Part shown: piece by piece, positions 35,442-46,525 of the stretch
Layout of the letters: every line of letters starts with the position of its first letter
How positions within the stretch are numbered: the first letter of the stretch is position 1
Assembly: GCA_030704615.1 (NCBI GenBank)
Contig: CM060732.1
Span: forward strand, 74,567,053 to 74,631,052
Direction: 5' to 3'
Origin: Takakia lepidozioides
Lineage: Eukaryota > Streptophyta > Takakiopsida > Takakiales > Takakiaceae
Length of the DNA: 64,000 nt
Program-made: the position numbers and the translations under genes
Notes under the pieces: generated by a model
Seen by the model: the letters and a program-made list of their open reading frames with translations, nothing else
Database searches by the model: none
Told to the model about the DNA's origin: nothing

Positions 35442-35879
35442 CGAGCTAACTTACAGAATTCAATATGCATCTCAGGGCCGAGTCTGATGAGAGGGCGAAA
35501 CAGGCTGAAAATAGGTGGAACAAGAAGGTGGATCCTCACCACATTGTCCTTGACCTTGTGTCATGACCCATGGAGGATTTGACCGTTCATCAACCCAAAA
35601 GGACCTCTGTGTGTGCTGCTTGTGTCTATAGTCAGGTAATGTCGGATTGGTATGTGAGAACCACCACGGTGCAGCTAAGTAGACAAAGATTGAAACACAG
35701 CCTGCTAAGACAAAGCTGAATCTCCCAAGAACCTTCTAAACATCAGGAAGAATACCAGATCATGGTACTAAGAGCCCCCATTTGCAGGATGGACAAACTT
35801 CTTCACATTGTACATTAAAGAATGAAAAATAACTTTTATGCGGCAATAATGAGACAGGGTCAATCTGCCTTTTTATCGA
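35442..35879. other. No gene recognised
   Basis: Short stretch between the PPR pseudogene and the DUF2921-like fragment. No coding similarity seen on either strand. Confidence 0.5.
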
Positions 35880-36231
35880 TGAGAGTGGGCAATTCATTAG
35901 AGTCTGTTTCGGAGTCCAAATTGATTAAATCTTGAAAATGAAACGATTTTGTGGTGCCACGAGGATACTACAATTGCACCATAACGTTGCAATCCTTAGT
36001 CAATTTCTTGACCTCTTTCGCTGGGAACAGGGTACAGCCAATCATACAAAGCGTGTACTCCTTCTCTGTTTCTATAGAGACCCCCTCCATAGAAGATGCT
36101 TCTCTGGGATGTAATTGCCAGCTGAAGTACACCTGAGACATAAAAATATTCTTTGAACCTCCTACATTCTTATTCAACTGCACATCTGTAAACGAGAATG
36201 TTTCCAGCTGCACCGGTGTCGTTGCATCCAA
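35880..36231 (-). pseudogene. Possible DUF2921-like fragment
   Basis: Minus frame 36231-35968 contains IFMSQVYFSWQLHP, MEGVSIETEKEYTLCMIGC and KLTKDCNVMVQL, resembling the pattern of an EGV segment, a C-M-x-G-C motif and a KDC motif in plant DUF2921 membrane proteins. The frame is stopped by TAG and continues as YPRGTTKSF. Minus frames at 36237-36661 may belong to the same gene but show no clear motif. DUF2921 proteins are large, so this would be a small remnant. Assignment is tentative. Confidence 0.35.
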
Positions 36232-37078
36232 TTAATTCAAAGTGGGGTATCTGGAATTGAATCTCTCCTTGACGAATTTGCTTCTGGGAGTGGATTGTAT
36301 AATGGGCTTGGAATCCTCAGACTGCAGCCAGTCCCCATTTTGAAATGAAAAAAGGTTGTGCAACATCCACTATGTAGGATCTCCCTTTGAGATCGCTGTG
36401 TGAAACCCCTCCTTTTGGCATCGATATGAAAACATCTATCAGTGAGATCCACGAATACATAAGATATCCTGCAATTGCCGCAAGGTCCACGCTCCCAGTT
36501 TCTTCTTCTACGGATGCATTGTCCGACAAACCAATAAGAGATGATTGATCGCTGCTGACTCTCCGAGGTTTCGTTACAACCGACACAGAAATGACGACGT
36601 GGCGTGACGACGATGACGTGTCTGTGATGACATGGCAATGATGATGTGGCGGAGATGACATGGCACTATGGCACCCTATTACTGCTCTACGCTAAACTAG
36701 TCTCGTTGAACTCGTTAATCCAGACCTGTTCACATGAGTAAGTTCTGTAGAATTCTTTCTACAGAACTGAAATGAGCGCTGGGCGATTCATCAGTACCTC
36801 CAAAGGCACGCTGTGAACTTCATATAAACTACACGAGGACATCAAAACATGGAACTTTCTCAGAACTGTTTCTCACTTGGGCACAAAAGACCACTTGAGC
36901 TACCCATGCATTTACATTTAGTACAAGTTCACTGTGTCCATCCTTTTCCAACAGAGCTCTCTCCACAAGCTACAGTCATTTCGAATATTGAGGTTGCCTT
37001 TTGTGGGTTCAAGTTGATATTGCCACTTCCGAACCGGCACTTTCACCTTTGATTTTGTCATAAAAGACAAGGAAATGA

Positions 37079-40000
37079 TCAAAGAAACCGTGTAAGCTCC
37101 ACTGCATACCGGCCCTTCTTTGTCACTGTGATTTCTCCTACCTGCAATATTCAACAGTTTGGAATCGTTTTCAGCATGTATACATGTATGTGAGAGCTTG
37201 GTAAAATCTGGACTCTAGAGTTGAGAGGTAACCAAAGATAAAATGAGATAGCCACATCCAAGGTAAAGAAGAGCTCCCGAAGATGAAAACATAGGCACCA
37301 GATACAAGAGGAGAAAGAAACCAGAAAGAACGCTGTGAGAGGAGAGAGAGAATGTACTCATAAGACAATGTTTGCCGTAGCCTTGTGGCCATAGACCTGA
37401 GAAGAGAGAGAATATGTACTCATAAGACTTTGTTTGTGCCCATTGACCCGCGCCCAGTTGGAGCGGAACCCAAAGGGACAGAAACTACCTTTGTGAGGGG
37501 CTGACGCTGATAGTATGACCTACCTTGGGACAGACAATTGATCTAAGTTTTCCAGATATACTCTAGAAATCCCTTTACACAAGCATCTGCTGTGTGTGAT
37601 ATAGCTAGGCCCAAAAGGGCCTGGGCTTTTGGCTCGGCCCCAAGATTTTCAAAGTTAGTAAACAGAGGTCACAAATCTCTTGATGGATTTGAAGAGGGCG
37701 CCTCTCTGGTGAGAGTACCCAGGACAATGAATCAGAGAATGAATATTGTCTTCAAGTTGGAGGGGAGAGAGAGAGAGAAGATTCCGAGCAAAGCCAGCGT
37801 AAATAAGAGCAACTTCTCATATAACTGAGAGTCATCTAAGAGAATGAGACAAATCAACTATACCCTGTATAACAGTGACCAGCTGTTATAACTTCCCACT
37901 GAATTCATCTAGTCCCAATAGACGGTGTCAACACGTAAACGTAGTTTGAGCATTCAAATCATAGAAACACCAGACTCATTCCCAAAGGAAGAGAATGTAC
38001 TCATAAGATTGTTTCCCAGAACCTTGTGGCTATAGACCCCACGCCCAGTTTGGACAGAAACAGAGGGAGTAGACACTACCTTTGTGAGGGGCTCACTCCG
38101 GGAGTGGGACCTTGATATAAACAATTACTTCGGGCTTTCCAGATATCCAGAAAGCCCTTCACACAAGCATCAAGAGATTGTACTCATAAGACGTGGTTTG
38201 CCGTAGCCTTGTGGCCATTGACCCCGCGCCCAGTTTGAGCGGGAACAAAAGGGACAGAACCTACCTCAGTCAGGGGCTGATGGTGGTAGTGTGACTTACC
38301 ATCATATATAGAATTAATCCGGGTTTTCCAGATATCCTCTAGAAATCCCTTCACACAAGTATCAATCTGCTGTGTGTGATTTGCCCAAAAACTAGGCCTC
38401 AGGAGGGCCTGGGCTTTTGGCTCAGCCTCGAGACTTTCAAAGTTGTTAAACAGGGGTACAGGCACAATTCCCTTGATAGAATTGAAGAGAGCGTCTCTTT
38501 GGTGAGAGAACCCCGGACAGTGTATCAGAAAGTGAATACTGTCTTCAGATTGCCCACACAGCTGGCAATTGCACTCTCCCTTTCCTCTCTGCTTCTTTTT
38601 GCTGTTCAAAGGTAGGCTTCCTGCCCTGAGTTTAAATTTCAGTCTAGTGCCGAGAGTGGGTAGACCCTTGAGGTCATCCAAGATGTCCTCCCCCATGTCA
38701 CTGACTGGAAACAAGTTCAGGGAAGTTTTCTGCCTAACTTCATTTTCATCAGACAATCTCATGGCAACAGACATGGCTGAGGACACAACAGCCTCTAAGT
38801 CAGATTTATCCAGCAGGGTCAAGACTTGCGGATCCAGGTACAAGTCCTTGAGAATCTCTTCTACTCTCTTCTGCCAGGACTTAGCCTGTTTGACAGGGCG
38901 GTCCTGTTTCCAAGATATAGAGTCGATTAACTTAGGATATCTGGTGTTGGGCATATGTTGCAGCTGACCCCACCATCTGACCTTGAATTCATCTTTTCGG
39001 GAGCTTAAGGACGGAATGCCAAACTCACCCCGAACAGCCACATTGGCTGTTTTGGAGCATGCTGACATACACTCCTTAAGCACCCCCACTTGAATGGATT
39101 CTAGAGACTTAGCCTGGTTGGAGTTATCAACCCATATAGCAGATCCGTACTCCAAGGCAGGTCTAATAACGCGACAAAGCATGGTTTTCTTAACCTCAGA
39201 GTTTTCCCCTCTGCAGTGGAAAAATTTAGTGAGCCCCAGAGCTTTGCCCTTGCCAGTTTGAACAACTTTCCGGATATGTGCATCCCAATTACAATTGGAG
39301 GAAAACTCAACGCCCAGGTAAGTGTAGGAAGGGAGGACCGGGATCTCTTGGCTACCCCACTGCCACTTAAGATCACTTCCTCCCTCTCCTCTGTCGTTGA
39401 AAGCTACCACTGCACATTTGCTGACATTAGCCTCTAGCCCCCAAAGATCAAAGTATCTCTTCGCGCAATCAATCAACTCCTGGAGATTGGTTGGAGTCTC
39501 CCCTATGCCTGCGAAGTCATCCGCAAACATAAGGGCTGGTATGGTGGTATCACCCACCCTTAACCCAAATCCCTCACTTTCCACATCCTCGAGGAGTTGA
39601 TTGATGAAAACATTGAAGAGCAGAGGGGAGAGAGTACATCCTTGAGCTACACCTTGGTTTATGTCAAAGAAGTTGGACTTCTGTCCGTTAACAGTGACAC
39701 AGCTTTTGGTGTGAGCATACAAGTTGTGGACAACTCTCCACATCAAGAGAGACAGAGAGAGAGAGAGACACACACACACACATAACCTAACAAACATAAG
39801 TGGGGTGAAAAAAAGCCTCCCGCTTAAGCAGTCTGTTCTTGACTGAAGCAAACATATTGTAAGTAGATGTGTTTGGCTAGATCTCTAGACCAGGAGTGGA
39901 CTAGCTAGATAGTAGTACGATAACTATGCCTCTCCATAAGCCAATCTAAGGCAGAAAAACTAAACTGGACTATTCATTGTGACATGCACCAGGGAGAAAA

Positions 40001-43000
40001 TTATCTTTGAAATACCTCTAATCTTCCCTTCCCCTGTACTGAGACCACATCCCCAGTCTTGAGGCTAAAACCATTTTTGGTGACTTCCTTCCAATTCACC
40101 CTCACATCTCCGCCGCTGCTCAAACCAAAAGAGAAACGTTAACCAAATTCATGTGGCAAGAAGCAACTAAGAGCCACCTGTTTTCATGTGGGCATCACTC
40201 TAAATTATATGTCAACTTGTGAACGTAAAGGGTGCTATAGAATAGGGATGGCAAATGATGTAAGCTGTGATGTCACCTTACATGCTGTTTGAAAGCTCTT
40301 AGATTCATCCGAAGAACTGAGGGGTCCAGACACCAAACTGCACATACATTTGTAACAAAATACTGTCTGTAGTTGACTGCTGACTAGGTAATAAAGCACA
40401 TAAACAGAAAGACGATGGTGCCGGTGCAGTGAGGGGACAATGGAGACCTTATTAGATCAGCAAGCTTTGAACGGGACATACGAAAGCCAGCACTGGCAAG
40501 CGCATCCACACGCAGGGACGCCTCCACTGACCTAAATGTGTCCACTCTGCGTAAACGCCCACAACATCAAATCAGTTGAATTATGTTTACGAGATGCTTC
40601 AAGAGTAAAATAAAATAAAAGAGAGCTTATGTACACAAGCAATAGGGCAAGGGAGGAGTGTAACCTAGGTGGCTTCACTTGGAGGGCAGTCAAAGGTATG
40701 GTCGTTGTTTCCACTCCTACATTGCGCACCTGCAGTTTGCAGACACATCTCACCTCCTCATGACCTCCCTCCCTTTCTCTCTTGTCCCCTGTAAGCAGAA
40801 CCTAACATAATCTGTAGACGAGCTCTGCAGTAAATCTTACACCAAAATGGGTGCAGCTGGCTTTCACCAGTTGATACCTGTGGACAAATCTACACCAAGA
40901 CAGATGTTCCTCAGGACTTCGACAAAAAGTCTAGCACTCTTTCTTGCTTTTTTCTGTCAAAGTGTTTCTCACCCTCTCTCCTTCCCCCAACACACACTTG
41001 CTCCATCCAAGCTATGCAACCATGCCTTGGAGGCTGCCCCAAAGCCAAGTCTAACAATACATAACGAAACTAAACTGAAAAACAAACCTGCTTGAGAGAT
41101 GTTTCAAGGAACTTGACAAGCTCAGGAACCACCAGAACTTGAGCCCCTTTTTCTCCCTGTGTCACAAGCGCGATCCAATTTCTGAGTTCACTTTATTGAT
41201 GTAGTCAACTTTTGGATATCTCAATAGTGAGGAGGATCTTTTGGCATGGTATTCCCCATGGAGTACCTTTTCCACTCAGAGATCACAATGACAAACCCCT
41301 TGAGTGAGATTTTTCCTTGAAACGGAACCATACCATCTTCAGTCAGCTGCCAGGGGACCTAAGTTCGTCTGTTCTGTGGTGTATAATTAAACAACAGATG
41401 TTGAGATGTTTAGAGTATCCAAACAGGTCTCTTGGTTGAGCACCATTGATAGGGCACTTAGTCCTCTGAAGTGCAAGGGCGGTCATCAGAGCTGAATAAC
41501 ACTTGCTCTGACCCAAGCTTCGGAAAACCCCATCACTCTACCCTTACCTAATTGACCCACTTTTCTCCTTCCTTTGGAAACCGGATTCAACTTTCATAAG
41601 ACAAGGACAATTAGGAAGGTGATAGTAACCTGAACAATAATGTCACCCACTTTTTCGCGAGCAATGCCTGTACCTAGCACCGCCCCCAGAAAGTCTGCAT
41701 GGGTTGCTGTCTCAAACATGAAGTTCCCTGACACACTGTTTGCAGGGAGCAAGCAACCATCTCTACTCAGTAATCAGTGATTGCAAATGCCCCAGACCCC
41801 AATAAAATAGCTCAACCGAGCTGACCAGAAATTTGAGCACCAGAGCTCCAACATGTGATGAAGTACTGATTCATACCAGCCAGAGAAGGAGCTCATCCTC
41901 TGACCAAAATCCGGACTGGCAGATGTCAACTCTGAAACTGCCTTGTAAGACATCAAATTAAAACGTGTGGTGCTTCAGTTCACGCATTCACTTTAAAACT
42001 AGGTGAATTGGGTACAAATAAGGTGGCTCAACCACTTTACAATAGTATCCCTCTCTTCTACATGCAACAGGGCCCTGTTAGGGATAAGGCTGCCATGCAA
42101 GTGGTCGTAGGTTAAACCACATTGGTGAATGTTGGATGGGTGTATGTTGGATGTCAACAATTATAGCCAACCAGCTATAAAAGGGGAGTCACTGCATCCA
42201 CCAATCACCTACTGTGTGGATATGCAGGGCATTTCAAGTCGTCAGGGGAAGGTTTGGGCAATCACATTGCCCTGGTTATGGCCCTTAGAAGTGTCCACCT
42301 TCCAAATGGAAAGCAGTAGCCCTTCGGGGTGAAGAGAAACCATAATTTATGCTTGCTTTGGGAGGAGGCCACTTTTCTGCTCTCTTCGTTCTAACTACTG
42401 CCAATCAACTCACTTCACTATAACATTGTCCACTTTTCCACTTATCAATGCCCATCAACTTGTTACAGAGCTCCAATATGCTTATTCTGTTTGAACTCAC
42501 CAGCAGTCATGCTTGACCAGGACAAATCCACCAGATGAAATGCATGATCGTACAAAAACAGCACTACAGACCAACCTGAGAGCTGCAACTGCTCCAGGGA
42601 AGCCCGCATCCCCTCCATCTGCACTTGCTGCTATTGCCTCCAAATGCCCTACAGAAATCCGGCACCTCTCTGCCTACCCAGATACGCCGAACCACATCCA
42701 AAGCAAACTTGTCATTAGCTACCACATGTCAAATATGACAATCTTTCCCAAGTGCTAATATGGGAGAAACGGAGACAGATAGGTGAGAGAGTTGAAGATG
42801 AGAGAACTCGCAGTGCACAAGCCACTGCAGAGGGAAGATCAGTCCCATTTTAGTCTGAGAAAAGGAGGCTTGTACGCACTGACAATTGACATATGAACAC
42901 CTCCTTTTCTCACACACTCTCACTTACGTTCAGGGATGCCCTCAAGGGTTTACCCACCCTCGGTACTAGACTGAAATTTAAACTCAGGGCGGTAAGCCTA

Positions 43001-45890
43001 CCTTTGAACAGCAAACAGAAGCACAGAGGGAAGGGGGATTGCAAATGCCCGTTGTGTGGGCAACCTGAAGACAACATCCACTTTCTGATTCTTTGTCCTG
43101 GGTACTCTCACCAGAGAGACGTCCTCTTCAAATCCATCAAGGGAATTGAGCCTGTACCTCTGTTTACCAACTTTGAAAGTCTCGAGGCTGAGCCGAAAGC
43201 CCAGGCCCTTTGGGGCCTAGTTATTGGGCAAACCACACACAGCAGATTGATGCTTGTGTAAAGGGATTTCTAGAGGATATCTCGAAAATTCGGATCAATT
43301 GTCTGTTCCAAGGTAAGTCATACCACCGGTGTCAGCCCCTGACAAAGGTAGTTTCTGTCCCTTTGTGTTACGCTCAAACTGAGCGCGGGGTCAATGGCCA
43401 CAAGGCTACGGCAAACAACGTCTTATGAGTACATTCTCTTGCGTTAACAAGGCACAAGGGTACGGCAAACAATGTCTTGTGAGTGCATTCTCTTGTGTTA
43501 GTCATCAAAAGCTGCTAGTAACAAAATAGATGAAAAGAAAAAGTCAAACTCATGCCACCAGACACATCAACTTTTGCCATTAAAATAGACGTTTAGGATA
43601 GTAATGTACAGCTAAAAAGGGACCATACCTGGGAATAGCCACCTGACACAACAGCCCCCACATTGGAGAGCCTGCCTACTGCCATCAAGGCATCACCCAA
43701 TACTGGCGGTGACAAAAAATCAGAATGCGCTACCTCCCATCTATCTGCTGCCCTTTGTCCCTGTCTCAAATACACCAAGAAACAAGCGTGAACTTAAGTG
43801 CAAGCAATGTTGTGTTCAATCGACTAGACTTTTAGTAGCAAATGCTTCCGTCTTAGGCATTCTGTCTCCTTGTACGAGTCATAGCAACAAGGATACAGCA
43901 AGGAGTAACAAAACTTCTCTCGCTCTGTCTGCGTCACACAAAAGAAGTTAGGCGTAAAACTTCCTTGGACTTGTTTCCAATCTGTCACATGGGTGAGGAC
44001 TTGAGGATCTTAAGGGTGACCTGAAGGGCCTGCCTACCCTTGGCACTAGACTGAAATTAGACTCAGGGTGGGGAGTCTACCTTTGAACAATAAACAGATG
44101 CAGAGAGGAAAGGTAGGTTGTCAATGCCCACTGTGTGGGCAGCCTGAGGACAACATCCATTTTCTGATACAATGTCAGGGGTATTCCCATCAGAGAGCAA
44201 CCCTCTTCAGGAACATTATGAACGTAGTACCTGCACCTCTGTTCACCAACTTTCAAAATATCGAGCTGAGCTTATAGCCTTGCCCTATTGGGGTCTGACA
44301 GATCACACACAGCAGATTGATACTTGTGTGAAGGGCTTTGTAGAGAAAATCTGGAAAGCCCGAACAAATTGTTTATATCAAGGTAAATTCCCACTACTGG
44401 AGTGAGCTCCTCACAAAGGTAGTGTCTGTTCCCTCCTGTTCCGTCCAAACTGGGTGCAGAGTCTATGGCCACAAGGCTACGGCAAACATCTTATTAGTAC
44501 ATTATCTGTGTCGCACATACAGACTTCACACCTGTATTTCCATCACTTGTCAACCACTCACTAGTCAAGCAGTTGTGAAGTTCAGGAGAGGTGAGACATA
44601 CCTGTTCAAGAATATGTGCGACATCATCCACGTTGCCCTTATCAACACCAGCCAGTAACTCATTTTTATCCTCGCGGGATAGCACAGCTGCATAGCATAC
44701 ACCTGTGCCCATTCAACCCCTCTTTTAGATCAGATCCTCTTGTAAGATATCTGCTCTGCTCCATTTTCGATTGCAGGTTTCCTTGAGCCGATATAACAAT
44801 ACACGATGCGATACAGCTCTAACAGCCAAGAGAATGCACTCGTCAGACGTTGTTTTCCGGAGCCTTGTGGGCCTAACAGCCAATAGTGAAGGCCCTCCAG
44901 GTTCCAAGAGCTGAAAAGAATGGACTTATGACTGGAGTTCTGATCAGCCTACAACTAGCCTTACTGTGGAGCCTACACTCTTGGCAACTTACTGTAACCT
45001 GAGGAGTTGTGATCAATTTGCAGAAAACCTGCCATGGCAATTACTAGAAGGAAGTCCAAGGACCCAGCTTTTACAACGGTTTAAACAAAGTTGCATTGAT
45101 TAGAGATGGAATATCTGATTCTTACTCTCTCATTCCCTCTCTCTCTACGCTAGAGCAAACAATGTCTTATGAGTACATTCTCTACGCTAGAGCAAACAAT
45201 GTCTTTCGAGTACATTCTCTCAATCAACTCTTTCTGGCGGTGTATAGATTCTTTCTTTCTTTCATTTCATTTCATTTCATTTTTCTCATTCTATGAGTTC
45301 CCAAAAGATGTTATTCCTGCTATGTCCACTTTTCTCGTTCAGCCCTGAAGTTCGGCGGAAGCTAATATGGCCTTCCTTCATTTTACATGCAAACAACCGG
45401 AGCCTACCCCTGACAGGGAGCAGTGGCCGCAAGGTGAAGTGGCTCTCATTTACGCCAGCTTTGGCCGAGTCTTCTCTCTCTACAAACAACAGTTACCTTA
45501 TCAAACGAAGATAAATGGCTCAAGTGGCTACATGTGTTTGGCCAACTCAATTCTCTCCCTCAATTTCCATACCTGTTGCCGATATGCTGCTGGTAATTTT
45601 CACTTTCCAATATACGTTGGACTGTCATATACGCGAATGATGATTACATACGAAACAGCACCTCTAAGAAAGGAGCTCTAGATCGTCGACCAACATTTCT
45701 CGCTACCACAAAACGGACAAGTGGCGATGAATTGTAGCATACCTGCTCTGTGACAGTGATTCCAGAGACGGGGCTTAGTTACACGAGCTCGGAAAGAGAT
45801 TGTGCCCAAGGTGTGACCCAGCAAGTGCAATGGTCGCGGTACATGCATAGCCTGAGCTCGTATCACGTGCCCCATAGTACAAGCAGCCAT
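37079..45890 (-). CDS. Photosystem II S4-domain protein, plastid-targeted (10 exons)
   Basis: Coding exons on the minus strand: 45743-45890, 44602-44687, 43629-43760, 42576-42673, 41630-41735, 41088-41156, 40665-40729, 40448-40546, 40016-40115, 37079-37141. All introns are GT-AG, all phases join, and the total of 966 bases gives 321 residues. Exon 1 encodes a transit-peptide-like N-terminus (MAACTMGHVIRAQAM, basic, no acidic residues). The body has HSDFLSPPVL, GGYSQ-AERCRISVGH, HADFLGAVLGTGIAREK, GDIIVQ-GEKGAQVLVVPELV, then the RNA-binding S4 domain (RVDALASAGFRMSRSKLADL, DVRVNWKEVTK, KTGDVVSVQGKGRLE) and ends KKGRYAVELTRFL. It matches the Arabidopsis At1g53120-type S4 protein and the cyanobacterial photosystem II S4 family across its length. 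Role: RNA binding linked to PSII biogenesis in the chloroplast, from family knowledge. The first exon is chosen by phase and composition and is the least certain. Confidence 0.9.
37345..37400 (-). repeat. LINE-B 3' tail fragment
   Basis: About 55 bp matching the very end of LINE-B (GTACTCATAAGACA...CCGTAGCCTTGTGGCCAT), placed next to the 3' end of the copy at 37406 as an extra tail unit. Confidence 0.7.
37406..37760 (-). mobile_element. LINE-B copy B1 (3' fragment)
   Basis: A truncated LINE-B 3' end in intron 9 of the S4 gene, in the gene's sense direction. It carries the Cys/His region's downstream part and the 3' end. On the minus strand it is preceded directly by a CT tract and a LINE-A-type 3' tail (37761-37832). 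Confidence 0.85.
37761..37832 (-). repeat. LINE-A-type 3' tail ending in (CT)n
   Basis: On the minus strand, GTTGCTCTTATTTACGCTGG and TCTTCTCTCTCTCT repeat the terminal module of LINE-A (TTAGTTACGCCGGC...TCTTCTCTC). No LINE-A coding sequence accompanies it, so it may be a short truncated copy or a SINE sharing this tail. Confidence 0.65.
37992..38172 (-). mobile_element. LINE-B copy B2 (3' fragment)
   Basis: About 180 bp of LINE-B 3' end, with GTACTCATAAGA at its terminus, inserted in tandem with B3 in intron 9 of the S4 gene. Confidence 0.8.
38174..39742 (-). mobile_element. LINE-B copy B3 (RT to 3' end, open frame)
   Basis: The longest LINE-B copy. The frame is open over the entire stretch to 38184. 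It encodes RT block B (GVAQGCTLSPLLFNVFINQL), block C ([13 protein letters not shown]), [16 protein letters not shown], a region [20 protein letters not shown], and a C-terminal Cys/His motif [19 protein letters not shown]. 5'-truncated: no endonuclease. It lies in intron 9 of the S4 gene in sense orientation. Open frame over 1.5 kb suggests a recent insertion. Confidence 0.9.
39743..39782. repeat. (GA)n(CA)n microsatellite at the LINE-B3 5' junction
   Basis: GAGAGA runs pass into CACACA directly at the 5' truncation point of LINE-B3. Other LINE-B copies also start next to such a tract. Confidence 0.85.
42935..43434 (+). mobile_element. LINE-B copy B4 (3' fragment)
   Basis: A 3' fragment with [34 protein letters not shown] and the usual 3' end TTATGAGTACATTCTCT. 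It lies in intron 3 of the S4 gene, antisense to it. An extra diverged tail unit follows at about 43441-43498. Confidence 0.88.
43950..44515 (+). mobile_element. LINE-B copy B5 (diverged 3' fragment)
   Basis: A more diverged copy (CQCPLCGQPEDNIHFLIQC, DHTQQIDTCVKGF) with frame breaks, in intron 2 of the S4 gene, antisense. The 3' end reads TTATTAGTACATTATCT. Confidence 0.85.
44826..44876 (-). repeat. LINE-B tail fragment
   Basis: About 50 bp with GAATGCACTCGTCAGACG and GAGCCTTGTGGGCC, a diverged LINE-B terminus in intron 1 of the S4 gene. Confidence 0.6.
45147..45220 (+). repeat. Two tandem LINE-B tail units (37 bp each)
   Basis: Units 45147-45183 and 45184-45220 are nearly identical, each with ACGCTAGAGCAAACAATGTC and GAGTACATTCTCT, the LINE-B terminus. 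No LINE-B body accompanies them. Confidence 0.85.
45396..45485 (+). repeat. LINE-A-type 3' tail
   Basis: CCGCAAGGTGAAGTGGCTCT, ATTTACGCCAGC and GAGTCTTCTCTCTCT repeat the LINE-A terminal module without any LINE-A coding sequence. It lies in intron 1 of the S4 gene. Confidence 0.75.
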
Positions 45891-46525
45891 ACCTGCTTTC
45901 TCTTCTGTCACAAGATCTGTCTAGTGCCCGTAGGAGGAAGAGCAACGTGGGTATCTATCTAAGTGACGAGCCGCAGACACAAATGAGCAAGGACAGAAAA
46001 AATAACAGGAATCAGAAATAGACCGAAGTTGGGTGCCCAATTTGCTCCACCGGTTTCCAACGATAACTTTTAGTGAAGAAGCCACATCACATGCAAGAAG
46101 ACGGTCATGACTCATGACCAAGAGACGTTTGAACTTGATCGGTTTTCTTGTCTTTATACGTCCCTTTGTTTATGAGGTGGGGGGTTTCCTTCTCCACTAA
46201 CCAGAGGTTCTTGTCAATCTTTGTACAAGCACCTCATTTGGGTCTTATATAAAGCTTACTGCCTTTACAGAGATTGTATTGATATGAACTTGCCATCTGT
46301 ACTTGTGTAAAAGCCGGGCATTTTCCAGATCTAGAAGAGGAGTTTTGGGCACGTGGATTTGACAATAGTGTCTGCTGCGAGTAGCAAGGGTGATCGAAGA
46401 ACGATCGAGCGGTGCCCTGTCTGCAAGCCACTGCTTGAATCAGTGTGAGGTTTGGCATTGGTCTACTGATCGGTGGTGATCCGAAGCTCAAATTTTATTT
46501 CGATTACGTTTGTGGACAGTTTGTA
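45891..46525. promoter_or_regulatory. Divergent intergenic region with TATA box
   Basis: 635 bp separate the proposed ATG of the S4 gene (minus) and that of UAP copy 1 (plus). A TATATAAAG motif at 46246-46254 faces UAP, about 270 bp before its ATG, suitable for a TATA box with a 5' leader. Whether the two genes share control is unknown. Confidence 0.45.

Noticed and set aside
40832-41095. Plus-strand ORF of 82 codons over S4 exon 6
   Set aside because: It lies antisense to an intron and exon of a well-supported gene and has no similarity.
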